A DNA stretch of 64,000 nt from NCBI RefSeq assembly GCF_040373385.1, contig NZ_JBDXXH010000010.1, positions 106,623 through 170,622 of the forward strand, written 5' to 3'. The position numbers and the translations under genes are program-made. The notes beneath the pieces are model-generated. The model had not been told where the DNA came from and did no database searches. It saw only the letters and a program-made list of their open reading frames with translations. Numbering within the stretch: the first letter of the stretch is position 1; each line of letters begins with the position of its first letter. This document shows positions 42,863-51,312 of the stretch, one piece after another. The stretch comes from Nitratidesulfovibrio sp. GTDB taxonomy: Bacteria > Desulfobacterota > Desulfovibrionia > Desulfovibrionales > Desulfovibrionaceae.

Positions 42863-43231
42863 TGCGTCTCCTCGGTCTGTCCGGGCCGCACACGCGGATG
42901 CAGGCGGATGCGGGCAGTGGCCTGTTTTTGGACATATGCAGGCTAGTCCGGGAGCGTTGTCGTCACAAGGCTATGAAATGGGGTGATAATGGGTAGGGGA
43001 CACTACCCGATGCGGGCGGAACCGTCCGGATGAGGAGGGGGGTGGCGAAGGCCGTGGCCGGAATGGAGGGGGCAACCCTTTGCGCGTGCAGGAGTTCGGG
43101 CGGCTGCATCGTCAGGCGGCGGCAAGGGGGGGGGCGGCATGCCGCGCCGGTCGCAAGGGAGGATTGCCGGGCCTGGCGGCTGCCGGGCCGTGGCGGAAAA
43201 ATCATGCCCGCCGCAAGAAAATCATCCCGCG
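42863..43231. other. Promoter region of the torD-dmsABC operon
   Basis: These 369 bp contain the heptamer/dyad at 42989-43008 and otherwise GC-rich DNA. Two near-identical segments, AAAATCATGCCCG and AAAATCATCCCG, lie at about 43197-43230, just past the stop of the regulator gene. No gene is supported. Confidence 0.5.
42989..43008. promoter_or_regulatory. Dyad with NarL-type heptamer upstream of torD-dmsABC
   Basis: ATGGGTA (42989-42995), the complement of the NarL-type heptamer TACCCAT, opens a dyad GGGTAG-N6-CTACCC (42991-43008). The downstream TACCCGATG is repeated upstream of the regulator gene. It lies about 130 bp before torD. Confidence 0.45.
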
Positions 43232-44725
43232 TCACTCCGCGCCGGAGGGAGAGCGCGGCCCCGGTGCACTACGCAGGTAGGCGCACAGGCTGGCGTCCTT
43301 GCCGTGCAGGCCCAGTTTGCGGCGGATGTTCTTGCGGTGGGTCTGCACCGTTTCCACGGACAGGTTGAGGGCGCTGGCGATGTCCTTGGTGGGGCTGCCC
43401 GCCTGGATGAACTGGCAGATGCGCATTTCTGCCGGGCTCAGGCGCAGCAGCAGCGGGTCCGGCCCGGCATCGTCGGGGGCCAGGCGCAGCAACTGGTCGC
43501 GGATCACGGTCAGGTAGCCGCGCCGCACTTCCGGTTCCATGTCCGCCTCCAGGTGGTCCAGCGCGGGCAGCAGCATGGCGTGCACCTTGCGCGCCACCTC
43601 GCGGTTGATTTCGGCGCGTTCGCCGTCGATGTTGCGCAGCACCGTGCGCAGGGTGATGTTCATTTCCTCCAGGTGGGCCTTTTCCTCGCGCAGGGCCTCG
43701 GTGCGTTCGGCCACCACGCGTTCAAGCGCCTCGCGCTGGTGCACGTGGCTGGTGACGTCGGTGAGCATGACCAGATACCCGTCGCTGGCCAGGCTGACGG
43801 CGTTGAGCGGCGAGATGCGCATGCGGAAGACCTGCGCGGCGTGGGGCGGCCCCACTTCGGGGCGATTGGGAGCGGTGGCAAGCGCCGCGTCCGGTGCGGC
43901 GGCGGGGGTGATCTCGCACGAGACCCCCAGGGGGTAGAAGCGCAGCAGGTCCTGCATGCTTTCGCCCTCCAGCCCCAGCGCCGTCCAGATGGGCAACCCC
44001 GGCACCGCACGCCCGGCCAGGTGCCGGTGCGCGGTGCGGTTGACGCTGGTGATGATGCCTGCGGCGTCGATGGCCAACACCATGTCCGAGGTGGAGTCGA
44101 GGAAATTTTCCACCTTGCATTTTTCCAGCGTAAGCAGGCGGTTGGCATCGTCAAGCTGGGTGGTGTCCACCTCTGCCCGGCGGGATTCCCAGTGCCGGGT
44201 GAACAGCACCGAAAAGGCGTCGCCGTACAGGCGCACCACCTGCGCTGCGGCGTCGCGGGCGCGGCGGGGGGCGGGCATGGCCTCCACCACGTCCAGTACC
44301 GCGTGCACGAGGGTGTGGAAGCAGCCCAGAAACATGGCCTCGGTCACGCCGCGCATGCGGTGGCGCCGGGCAGAGGTCAGCAGGTCGTGCCCCCAGCCGT
44401 GCGGGGCACCGCTGGTCAGGCCGTCTTCGATTTCGCGCACCAGGTCGCCGAAGGTGGGGGCAAGCCCGGCGTGCAGCGCGGCGCGCAGGGGGTGCAGGAA
44501 CCCCAGCAGCGAATCGATGCAGTCCTGCCGCTTGGCCGTGGTGTGGCGCAGGTAGCCCGCCTCGCGCATGCGCTCGGACCAGCGGGTCAGGAAAGGTTCC
44601 ATCTGCCCTTCGATGTCCAGCAGCACGGGCCGGGCCGCAGTGAAAAGCGCCGTATCGGCGGCGTCTGCGCGTGCTCCGGACCTGGCCGGATTTGCGGCGG
44701 GGGGGCGGCGGGTATGCTTGGTCAT
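43232..44725 (-). CDS. PAS-LuxR transcriptional regulator, likely regulator of the dms operon
   Basis: This 497-aa cytoplasmic protein has an N-terminal sensory region of about 190 residues that I cannot name, a PAS domain (about 205-340, VENFLDSTSDMVLAIDAAGIITSVNRTA onward), a coiled coil (RVVAERTEALREEKAHLEEMN), a conserved four-helix-like connector, and a C-terminal LuxR helix-turn-helix (LSPAEMRICQFIQAGSPTKDIASALNLSVETVQTHRKNI). There is no phosphoacceptor receiver domain, so control is by ligand or cofactor in the sensory part. It lies directly upstream of torD in the same direction. Shared ATGGGTA/TACCCGATG motifs in both promoters suggest that it controls the operon and itself. The ATG at 44725 has GGAG upstream. 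Confidence 0.82.
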   Translation of the reverse strand: MTKHTRRPPAANPARSGARADAADTALFTAARPVLLDIEGQMEPFLTRWSERMREAGYLRHTTAKRQDCIDSLLGFLHPLRAALHAGLAPTFGDLVREIEDGLTSGAPHGWGHDLLTSARRHRMRGVTEAMFLGCFHTLVHAVLDVVEAMPAPRRARDAAAQVVRLYGDAFSVLFTRHWESRRAEVDTTQLDDANRLLTLEKCKVENFLDSTSDMVLAIDAAGIITSVNRTAHRHLAGRAVPGLPIWTALGLEGESMQDLLRFYPLGVSCEITPAAAPDAALATAPNRPEVGPPHAAQVFRMRISPLNAVSLASDGYLVMLTDVTSHVHQREALERVVAERTEALREEKAHLEEMNITLRTVLRNIDGERAEINREVARKVHAMLLPALDHLEADMEPEVRRGYLTVIRDQLLRLAPDDAGPDPLLLRLSPAEMRICQFIQAGSPTKDIASALNLSVETVQTHRKNIRRKLGLHGKDASLCAYLRSAPGPRSPSGAE

Positions 44726-44868
44726 GGAAACTCCGGAAGGTATGCGCCCGGCCTGCATGGAGGCCGGGCTTGATCGGAGCGGGGCCGGGAAACGGACGGG
44801 GCGCGGGAAAGCCGGGTGGCGGACGGCGATGCGCGGTGCAGCGCGCGCCCGCGCCTTGCCATGCGGCA

Positions 44869-44925
44869 TACCCGATGGGTACCCGGTGCGTTGCGCCCCC
44901 GCGCGGGTATGCTATTCTTTACCCA
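44869..44925. promoter_or_regulatory. GGGTA/TACCC motifs in the divergent promoter of the regulator
   Basis: TACCCGATGGGTA (44870-44882) is a 5-3-5 dyad containing the heptamer ATGGGTA and the 9-mer TACCCGATG also found before torD. A looser pair GGGTA...TACCC follows at about 44904-44923. Within it TATTCT (44913-44918), 16 bases after TTGCGC, could be the -10 of the rightward gene. Confidence 0.4.
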
Positions 44926-44977
44926 AGTCACGCGTGGACACAAGGGCGTGTCTGGCGGAACGCGAGGGGAGGCCGTG

Positions 44978-45646
44978 GTGGAGGAACGCAGGGGATATGC
45001 AGGGGGCGGGCGGATAGCCGGAAACGCTGCGCAATGCCTGCCGGTCAGGCTGTACCGGCGGTCAAGGTTCGCCTGTCTGGTTGCCCGCCGAGGCGGCGGG
45101 CGACTGCCCGGTGTGGCGGCACTGCGTGTCTGGCTGCTGGCCTGGATGCTTGCCGGGGCGTTGGGCGCGGCATCGGGCGCAACATCGGCCATGGCGGCCG
45201 ACCCGATCATGCCCGCCAGCGGTTCTTTCGGTATCGCCAGCCCGGCAGGAGAGCCGTGCCCGCTTACCTCGCCGGAACACACCGCCCGACTGGTGGCACC
45301 CGACCTGCCAGGACAGGCGGGACTGGCGGGGTTGGGCGAACAGGCGGGGCGGGGGGACGCTTTCGCCTTGGCCCACGTGGGTGCACCCCTTGCGGTGGTC
45401 GTTGCGCTGGAAGGGCCGCCCCTGCCATCCGGCGTGTTTCCGGTGGTGAACATCGACAGGGCAGCCGGGCCGGACGGTGGGCGGGTGTCCGCCACCACCG
45501 GGTACCCGGATTCCGAAGTGCGCTTCAGCGCGCCGGGCCGCTACGAACTGGACCTGACGGTGACCCTGGTGGCCCGTTCCAGTTGCGGCGGGGCCAAGGC
45601 CCGCACGGTGCTGGAGCGGCGTGTGGTGATACGGGTGCAGCCGTAG
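44978..45646 (+). CDS. Predicted secreted protein of unknown function
   Basis: The GTG at 44978 has AGGGGAGG five bases upstream and opens a 222-aa frame. A hydrophobic segment (LRVWLLAWMLAGALGAASG) followed by SAMAADP looks like a signal peptide cut after AMA, although the preceding basic tail is unusually long and a GTG at 45113 is an alternative start. The mature part contains a short repetitive stretch (GQAGLAGLGEQAGRGD) and a C-terminal beta-rich domain (GYPDSEVRFSAPGRYELDLTVTLVA) resembling an immunoglobulin-like fold. I do not recognise the family. It is divergent from the PAS-LuxR regulator and could share its promoter region. Confidence 0.55.
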   Translation: MEERRGYAGGGRIAGNAAQCLPVRLYRRSRFACLVARRGGGRLPGVAALRVWLLAWMLAGALGAASGATSAMAADPIMPASGSFGIASPAGEPCPLTSPEHTARLVAPDLPGQAGLAGLGEQAGRGDAFALAHVGAPLAVVVALEGPPLPSGVFPVVNIDRAAGPDGGRVSATTGYPDSEVRFSAPGRYELDLTVTLVARSSCGGAKARTVLERRVVIRVQP

Positions 45647-45756
45647 CCGCGTCATTCTCCCTCGCCCCCCGCGCACGCGCCGTTCGTCCACCCCGTCGGG
45701 CACCGCCCGTCCATCCGGGCCGACTCACGCATCTATCCTGCCAAGCCCATCTGGCT

Positions 45757-45833
45757 CGTCCGATTCCCCGGTCGATCTGGTCCGTCTGGCCAGTCTGGGT
45801 TGTCTGGCCTGTCTGGCCCTCCCTCCCGTCCAT
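45757..45833. repeat. 9-bp-period degenerate tandem repeat
   Basis: Units GTCTGGCCA, GTCTGGGTT, GTCTGGCCT and GTCTGGCCC and variants run head to tail between the convergent secreted-protein and histidine-kinase genes. Confidence 0.7.
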
Positions 45834-45842
45834 CTCGCCCGG

Positions 45843-48827
45843 CTATACGGGCAGGGTGATGGTGAAGGTGGTGCCCCGGCCCGTGGTGCTGGTGAAATCA
45901 ATGGTGCCGCCGTGCCGCTTGACCACGATGTCGTGGGCGATGGCCAACCCCTGCCCGGTGCCCTTGCCCACCTCCTTGGTGGTGAAGAACGGGTCGAACA
46001 CCCGGTCGCGCAGGGCCTCTGGTATGCCGGTACCCGTGTCCGCGATGCGGATTTCCACATGGCCGCGCCCCGCCGATGCGCCAGTCGATGTGCCAACCGA
46101 TGTGCCAGCCGGGGCGCCGAGGGATTCGCTGGTGGCCCCGCTGCCCGGCAGCATCCGCGTGGTGATGGTGATGCGCCCCGGCGGCGGGGGCGTGCCGTCC
46201 GTCATCCCGGTGGCCCCGGCCTCGTCGCCGTGCATCACCTCGGTCGCCTGGCGCGCCTCGGCGATGGCGTGGGCCGCGTTGACCACCACGTTCAGCAACA
46301 CCTGCGCGAGGTCGCCGGGCAGGCAGGGTATCAGCGGCAGGTCGGGCGCAAGGCGCGTCTCCACCTCGGCCACGTACTTCCATTCGTTGCGGGAGACGGT
46401 CACCGTGTCCTGCACCAGCTGGTTGATGTCCGCCGGGCGTTTTTCCGTCGTTTCCGGGTGCGAGAATTTCTTCATGGCCAGCACGATGGAGGCCACGCGC
46501 TCCACCCCCTCCAGCGCCTGGGTGATGGCGCGGGGCACCTCGTCGGCCAGGAAGTCGGCATCGGAGGCGGCCAGGGTGTCGCGCAGGCGGGTCAGGCGTT
46601 CACCAGCGTCTGCTGACGGCGGGGAAGGCCCGGCAGCGGCCCCACCCCCGGTTTCCGTGTCCTGCCGGGCCCCCTTGCCCGTCGTGTCTTCCCCTTCTTC
46701 CTTTTCTTGCCCTTTTGGCGCATCCCCGCTCTTCACGGGTACCCCGGCCAGGGCGCCGCACTCGGCCAGGGGCCGCAGCAGATCTTCGAAGGCGCCACCC
46801 AGAAAACGCAGGTTGTCTCCCACGTACTGGATGGGCGTGTTGATTTCGTGCGCCACCCCGGCCGCCAACTGGCCTATGGATTCCAGCTTCTGGGCTTGGG
46901 TCAGGCGGCGTTCCATGGCCTTTTGCGCGGTGGCGTCGAAGAATACCAACGCCAGGTGCGGCGCCCCCTGCCACGGCACGGGCAGCAGGCTCCAGCGCAC
47001 GGGAATGTTGCGCCCGTCGGGACGACGCAGCACATGCTCCTGGTCCAGCATCGTGGCAAACCCGGTCTCGCCGGGCAGCAGGCAGGTTCCCTTGGTGATC
47101 TGGCGATACAGGTCGGCGCATTGTTCTTCCGCGTCGCCGCAGCCCAGCAGGTCGCGGGCCACGGTGTTGACCTCGGCCACGGCGCAGTCGCCGGGGCGGA
47201 CGATGACAATGGCCGCCCGCAGCCCCGAGAAGATGCGCGACAGCAGTTCCTCTCGTTCCGCCAGGTCGCGGGTACGGTCGCGGATGCGCGCCTCCAGTTC
47301 CTCGTTGGCGGCGCGCAGGGCCTTTTCCAGTGCGTATTCGGTGGTCACGTCGCGGCCCACGCCCTGGAACCCGGCAAGTTGCCCCCGGTCGTCGTACAGG
47401 GTGCGCCGGGTCCATTGCAGGCGGCGTTCCTCGCCCGATCCGGCGACAACCCAGTGATCGAAGGTGGCGATGGCGGGCAGGGAAGGATCAAGGGAGTCGT
47501 TGAAGATGTCCCGTTCCGCTCCCGGTGCCGTCCGGGCCCGGAACACGCTGCCGACCAATCCTTCGCGTTCTACGCCGAAGAACGCGCAGAAGGCGTCGTT
47601 GGCGAAGGTGATGGTGCCGTCAGGCAGGTAGCGGCAGATCAGTTCCGTCTGGTCGCTGATGATGGCCGAAAGCAGGGCCTCGCTTTCCTCCAGAAGGCGC
47701 GATTTGGTTTCCAGCAGCGTATCCACCTGCTGCTGTTCCTGGATCACCCGCTCCAGCCTGCGGTTGCGGTCTTCCAGTTCGTGCCGCAGTGATTGCAGCG
47801 CTTCCTGCGGGGCCACGAACAGCCGGTGCCCCAGCAGATGGAACACCACCACCAGCCCGGACGTGCCCGCCAGCAGCAGCGGCAGGATGCGCAGCAGCAG
47901 GCCCGTCGAGCGCGCCTGTATGCCCGAATCGTCCGTTTCAAGGGCAATGCGCATGCCCGGCACGGAAAGGGCGTGCTCCGTGCGCAGGGCCACCTGCATG
48001 TCCGGCCCCATGACGGCCGCCGGTTGTCCGTCACGCAGCAGCACCTTGCGCAGCCTGTGGTCGGTGGGGTCGTGCGGCAGGAAGGTGATGTCCACGGGCA
48101 GCAACGCGCTCAGCACGCCCACGGGAACGCCGTCCCGCAGCACCGCCCGGGCCAGCCGCCAGTATGCGGCCTTCTGATTCGCCCCGCCGGTCTCGACCGT
48201 GGCGCCCGTGCCGTCGCGCACCTCGCTTTGGAGGAGTACCGCCTGCGGCGCGGCAAGGGCCTGTTCCAGCCATGGCGGCGAAATGCCGTCCTTGTCGCAC
48301 GGCGCGCCGTTGACCAGAACGGGCTTGCCGTCGGCTCCGTACAGGGCCGTGCAGGCCCCGCGCCCCACGGTGGCGAACAGATCCATGGTTTCCGAAAGCT
48401 GTGGCGGTGGGTGACCCGCCTGTCTTTCCCGTTGCTCCTGTCCTTCCCGTTGCGCCGCTGGCTCCAGGGCGCGGCGCAGGGGCGGGAATGCCGCGTAGCT
48501 GTCCAGCATCTGCCTGCGGTTGTTCAGGTACCTGTCCACAAGGGCGGCGTACACTGTGGCTTCGTCGGCCAGGGTTTCGGCGCGCAGGCTGGCCATGGTG
48601 TCGCGTGCCTGCACGCGAGTGAGCCAGTAGGCCCAGGCCGACTGAAAGGCGATGAACGCCAGCAGGAACCAGGCGAACAAGACACGCACCGGTCGATGAT
48701 GGCTGGCAGGGCGGGGTTGTGCCTGGCGCGGCTCTGCCGGGCGGGGCGGTGGGGCCGGAGTGGCGTTGTCGCGGGTGTTCTGGGGCATGCGGTGTGTCTG
48801 GTCCGTGGGGGGAAGGGCGGGGGGCAT
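45843..48827 (-). CDS. Membrane sensor histidine kinase with two PAS domains
   Basis: This 994-aa kinase has a proline-rich cytoplasmic tail, a membrane helix (about 49-67), a periplasmic sensor of about 240 residues, a second helix (ILPLLLAGTSGLVVVFHLLG near 310), then two PAS domains separated by coiled coil, and a transmitter core. The H box is GQLAAGVAHEINTPIQYV (near residue 655), the N box VLLNVVVNAAHAI, the G1 box DTGTGIPEAL, the F box FDPFFTTKEVGKGTGQGL and the ATP lid closes at TTFTITLPV. Two low-complexity insertions interrupt it: one after the H-box helix (KGQEKEEGEDTTGKG onward) and one before G1 (GTSVGTSTGASAG). No response regulator is adjacent, so the pathway is unknown. The ATG has GGAGG upstream. 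Confidence 0.9.
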   Translation of the reverse strand: MPPALPPTDQTHRMPQNTRDNATPAPPPRPAEPRQAQPRPASHHRPVRVLFAWFLLAFIAFQSAWAYWLTRVQARDTMASLRAETLADEATVYAALVDRYLNNRRQMLDSYAAFPPLRRALEPAAQREGQEQRERQAGHPPPQLSETMDLFATVGRGACTALYGADGKPVLVNGAPCDKDGISPPWLEQALAAPQAVLLQSEVRDGTGATVETGGANQKAAYWRLARAVLRDGVPVGVLSALLPVDITFLPHDPTDHRLRKVLLRDGQPAAVMGPDMQVALRTEHALSVPGMRIALETDDSGIQARSTGLLLRILPLLLAGTSGLVVVFHLLGHRLFVAPQEALQSLRHELEDRNRRLERVIQEQQQVDTLLETKSRLLEESEALLSAIISDQTELICRYLPDGTITFANDAFCAFFGVEREGLVGSVFRARTAPGAERDIFNDSLDPSLPAIATFDHWVVAGSGEERRLQWTRRTLYDDRGQLAGFQGVGRDVTTEYALEKALRAANEELEARIRDRTRDLAEREELLSRIFSGLRAAIVIVRPGDCAVAEVNTVARDLLGCGDAEEQCADLYRQITKGTCLLPGETGFATMLDQEHVLRRPDGRNIPVRWSLLPVPWQGAPHLALVFFDATAQKAMERRLTQAQKLESIGQLAAGVAHEINTPIQYVGDNLRFLGGAFEDLLRPLAECGALAGVPVKSGDAPKGQEKEEGEDTTGKGARQDTETGGGAAAGPSPPSADAGERLTRLRDTLAASDADFLADEVPRAITQALEGVERVASIVLAMKKFSHPETTEKRPADINQLVQDTVTVSRNEWKYVAEVETRLAPDLPLIPCLPGDLAQVLLNVVVNAAHAIAEARQATEVMHGDEAGATGMTDGTPPPPGRITITTRMLPGSGATSESLGAPAGTSVGTSTGASAGRGHVEIRIADTGTGIPEALRDRVFDPFFTTKEVGKGTGQGLAIAHDIVVKRHGGTIDFTSTTGRGTTFTITLPV

Positions 48828-48911
48828 GGCGGGCCTCCTGGATGCGGCGCGGGCCGTGTGTCGCGGGAAGATGACGGGGCCGCCCTTGTCAGAGTGCCAG
48901 AGGATTGTTAC

Positions 48912-48940
48912 CTATCAGGGCTGGAGCGGCGTATTATAAT
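48912..48940 (+). promoter_or_regulatory. Candidate promoter of the Bax-inhibitor-1 gene
   Basis: A perfect -10 hexamer TATAAT occupies 48935-48940. The -35 position (48912-48917, CTATCA) is poor. The start codon is 65 bp further on. Confidence 0.5.
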
Positions 48941-49004
48941 CTGGATGCTTTTACCGGCCCCGCCGGAACGGTCGCTTCGCACAAACGTTACAGGAGGTTT
49001 CGAC

Positions 49005-49712
49005 ATGCTCGGACGCACGGTCTCCGCACCTACGAGGGCGCGGGCAGAAACCGTCAACGCCTTCATGCGTGGTGTATACAACTGGATGTTCGTGGGGCTT
49101 GCCGTGACGGCAGGTGCCGCGTGGTTCACTGCGTCAAGCCCGGCCATGCTGCAACTGGTGTTCGGCAACAGCTTCGTGCTGATCGGCCTGATCCTTGCCG
49201 AACTCGGCCTGGTCATGGGCATCAGCGCGGGCATCGCACGCCTTTCCGGCGGCGCGGCCACCGGGCTTTTCGTGCTGTACAGCGCGCTGAACGGCATCAC
49301 CCTTTCTGCGGTGCTGCTGGCCTACACAGCGGGTACGGTGTTCCAGGCCTTCGCCACGGCGGCGGGCATGTTCGGCGCCATGTCCCTCTACGGCCTGACC
49401 ACCAAGAAGGACCTCACCTCGTGGGGCAGCTTTTTGTTCATGGGCCTCATCGGCATTCTCATCGCCAGCGTGGTGAACATTTTCGTGGGCAGCTCGGCCA
49501 TGTCGCTGGTCATCAGCGCCATCGGCGTCATCGTGTTCACGGGGCTGACCGCCTACGACAGCCAGAAGCTGCGCATGATGGGCGAAACCGCCCCCATGGA
49601 CGACGCCACGGCCATCCGGCGTGGTACCATCCTGGGCGCGTTGACCCTGTACCTGGACTTCATCAACCTGTTCCTGATGATGCTGCGCCTGTTCGGTTCT
49701 TCGCGCGACTAG
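49005..49712 (+). CDS. Bax inhibitor-1 / YccA family membrane protein
   Basis: The ATG at 49005 follows CAGGAGG and gives 235 aa with seven transmembrane helices. Family signatures are YNWMFVGLAVTAGAAW near the start, the ALNGITLSAVLLAYT helix, YGLTTKKDLTSWGSFLFMGLIG, and the C-terminal TAYDSQKLRMM with LTLYLDFINLFLMMLRLFG. Bacterial members such as YccA interact with the FtsH protease or leak calcium; the precise role here is unknown. It is a single-gene unit with its own promoter and terminator. Confidence 0.92.
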   Translation: MLGRTVSAPTRARAETVNAFMRGVYNWMFVGLAVTAGAAWFTASSPAMLQLVFGNSFVLIGLILAELGLVMGISAGIARLSGGAATGLFVLYSALNGITLSAVLLAYTAGTVFQAFATAAGMFGAMSLYGLTTKKDLTSWGSFLFMGLIGILIASVVNIFVGSSAMSLVISAIGVIVFTGLTAYDSQKLRMMGETAPMDDATAIRRGTILGALTLYLDFINLFLMMLRLFGSSRD

Positions 49713-49746
49713 CCTGCATCGCCTGCGTGATCGACTGTGACTGCCA

Positions 49747-49771
49747 GGGGGGGCGCTTCGCCCCCCTTTTT
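49747..49771 (+). terminator. Rho-independent terminator after the Bax-inhibitor-1 gene
   Basis: GGGGGGCG and CGCCCCCC pair around a CTT loop, followed by TTTTT. Confidence 0.9.
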
Positions 49772-49825
49772 CATGGTGCGGTGCTGCGCGTCCCGCCGTG
49801 TCCGACCGGAACGTCGTCCCGTCCT

Positions 49826-49905
49826 TCCTTACTCGGCCCGGCCCCGCCCTTCCCGGCCCGGCCCAGTCCCGACCAGTCCTGTCCTGTCCCGCCCCGCCCC
49901 CCTGC
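49826..49905. repeat. Pyrimidine-rich degenerate tandem tract
   Basis: Variants of CCCGGCCC, CCCAGTCC and TGTCCTGTCC repeat with a period of 5 to 10 bases upstream of lpxK. The tract is strongly C/T-rich on the plus strand. Confidence 0.6.
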
Positions 49906-49998
49906 CTGCATTACCCCGGCGACAAGCGCGCCCGCACATGCTAGACTTGTATCCATGCGCACATCGTTGCCCTTTTCTGGATTGATCGGGGCGGCGTC

Positions 49999-51141
49999 AT
50001 GAACATCGCCGCCGTGCAGAAGACCTGTGCCCCCCTTCTGCGCCCGTTGGGCGCGGCCTACGCAGCGTGCATGGCCGCCCGCCGCGCCGCGTACGAGGCG
50101 GGCGTGCTGCCGCGCTTTGCTCCTCCGCGCCCGGTGGTGTCGGTGGGCAACATCTGCTGGGGCGGCACGGGCAAGACGCCACTGGTGCACTGGCTGCTAC
50201 GCTGGTGCGGCGCGCACGGGCTGTCCGCCGCCGTACTCACGCGCGGCTACGGGGCGAAACCGCCGCAACTTCCCCTGCTGGTGCGGGCCGAAAACTCGGC
50301 GGCGGAGGCGGGCGACGAACCGCTGATGCTGGCCCGCCAGAACCCCGACGCGGCCGTGCTGGTGGACCCGGTGCGGCGCAGGGCCGGACACTGGGCAGAG
50401 GCGCACCTTGCCCCGCACCTGTACCTGCTGGACGACGGTTTTCAGCACCTGGCGGTGCGCCGCGACCTGGACATCGTGGTGTTGCGCCCGGCGGACCTGA
50501 CCGGTGAATGGGGCCGGACCATCCCGGCGGGATCGTGGCGCGAGGGTGCGTCCGCGCTGGGCCGCGCTCATGCCTTCTGCGTGAAGGCGGAGCCGGACAT
50601 GTTCAATGCCCTGGGCCCTCAACTGGAACGCCGCCTGATTCGCTACGGCATGCCGGTGTTCAGCTTTCGTCTTGCCCCGCGCGGCCTTGTGCGGGTGGGC
50701 CGGGGACTGGACCCGCGCCCGGCGGAGCAGGGGGCGGTAACCCGTGCGCATCTGGACGGCGCGCCCTACGTGCTGGTCAGCGGCGTGGGCGAACCGGCGC
50801 AGGTGCACGCAACGGCCACGCGCTTTTTCGGCTATCCGCCCCTGCTCCACCGCGTTTTTCCCGACCATCATCCCTACGGCCCCGGCGATGTGCGCCTGCT
50901 GGCGGGCGAGGGGTGCGCGGTGGTGTGCACCCCCAAGGACGCCGTCAAACTGGCGCCGTTGTGCGGCGAAGGTGACGGGTGCCGTGGCCATGACGGTTCC
51001 GGGGGCGACGGCGCCAACCCGCCGGACCTGTGGGCCTTCGACCTGGTGACCGAATTCGGACCGGCATTGTGGTCCACGACGAATTTTCCCGAATGGTGGG
51101 CCGCCCGCTGGGCGGGGCTTTCCGCAGCCCGCCGGGCCTGA
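49999..51141 (+). CDS. lpxK: Tetraacyldisaccharide 4'-kinase LpxK
   Basis: LpxK phosphorylates the 4' position of the lipid A disaccharide at the inner membrane. The 380-aa protein contains the P-loop [19 protein letters not shown] near residue 50, the LTRGYGAK segment, [33 protein letters not shown] and the C-terminal [12 protein letters not shown] and [10 protein letters not shown] small glycine-rich loop ([16 protein letters not shown]) is inserted near the end. The ATG at 49999 has only a weak ribosome binding site (GGGGCGG). Confidence 0.94.
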   Translation: MNIAAVQKTCAPLLRPLGAAYAACMAARRAAYEAGVLPRFAPPRPVVSVGNICWGGTGKTPLVHWLLRWCGAHGLSAAVLTRGYGAKPPQLPLLVRAENSAAEAGDEPLMLARQNPDAAVLVDPVRRRAGHWAEAHLAPHLYLLDDGFQHLAVRRDLDIVVLRPADLTGEWGRTIPAGSWREGASALGRAHAFCVKAEPDMFNALGPQLERRLIRYGMPVFSFRLAPRGLVRVGRGLDPRPAEQGAVTRAHLDGAPYVLVSGVGEPAQVHATATRFFGYPPLLHRVFPDHHPYGPGDVRLLAGEGCAVVCTPKDAVKLAPLCGEGDGCRGHDGSGGDGANPPDLWAFDLVTEFGPALWSTTNFPEWWAARWAGLSAARRA

Positions 51142-51312
51142 CCTGCCGCAGTCCGGCCCGGTTGACCGCCCCTTGCCGGGGGCGCCGACCCTGATCGGTT
51201 CCGGCTGGTCCCGGCTGACACGACCGGCGGCAACGGACCTTCCGTGGCCGAAGTCGGCAGCCCGCCCGCATTCGACATCTTTCACTCCGGCACGGCCGGA
51301 AAGGACATCCAT

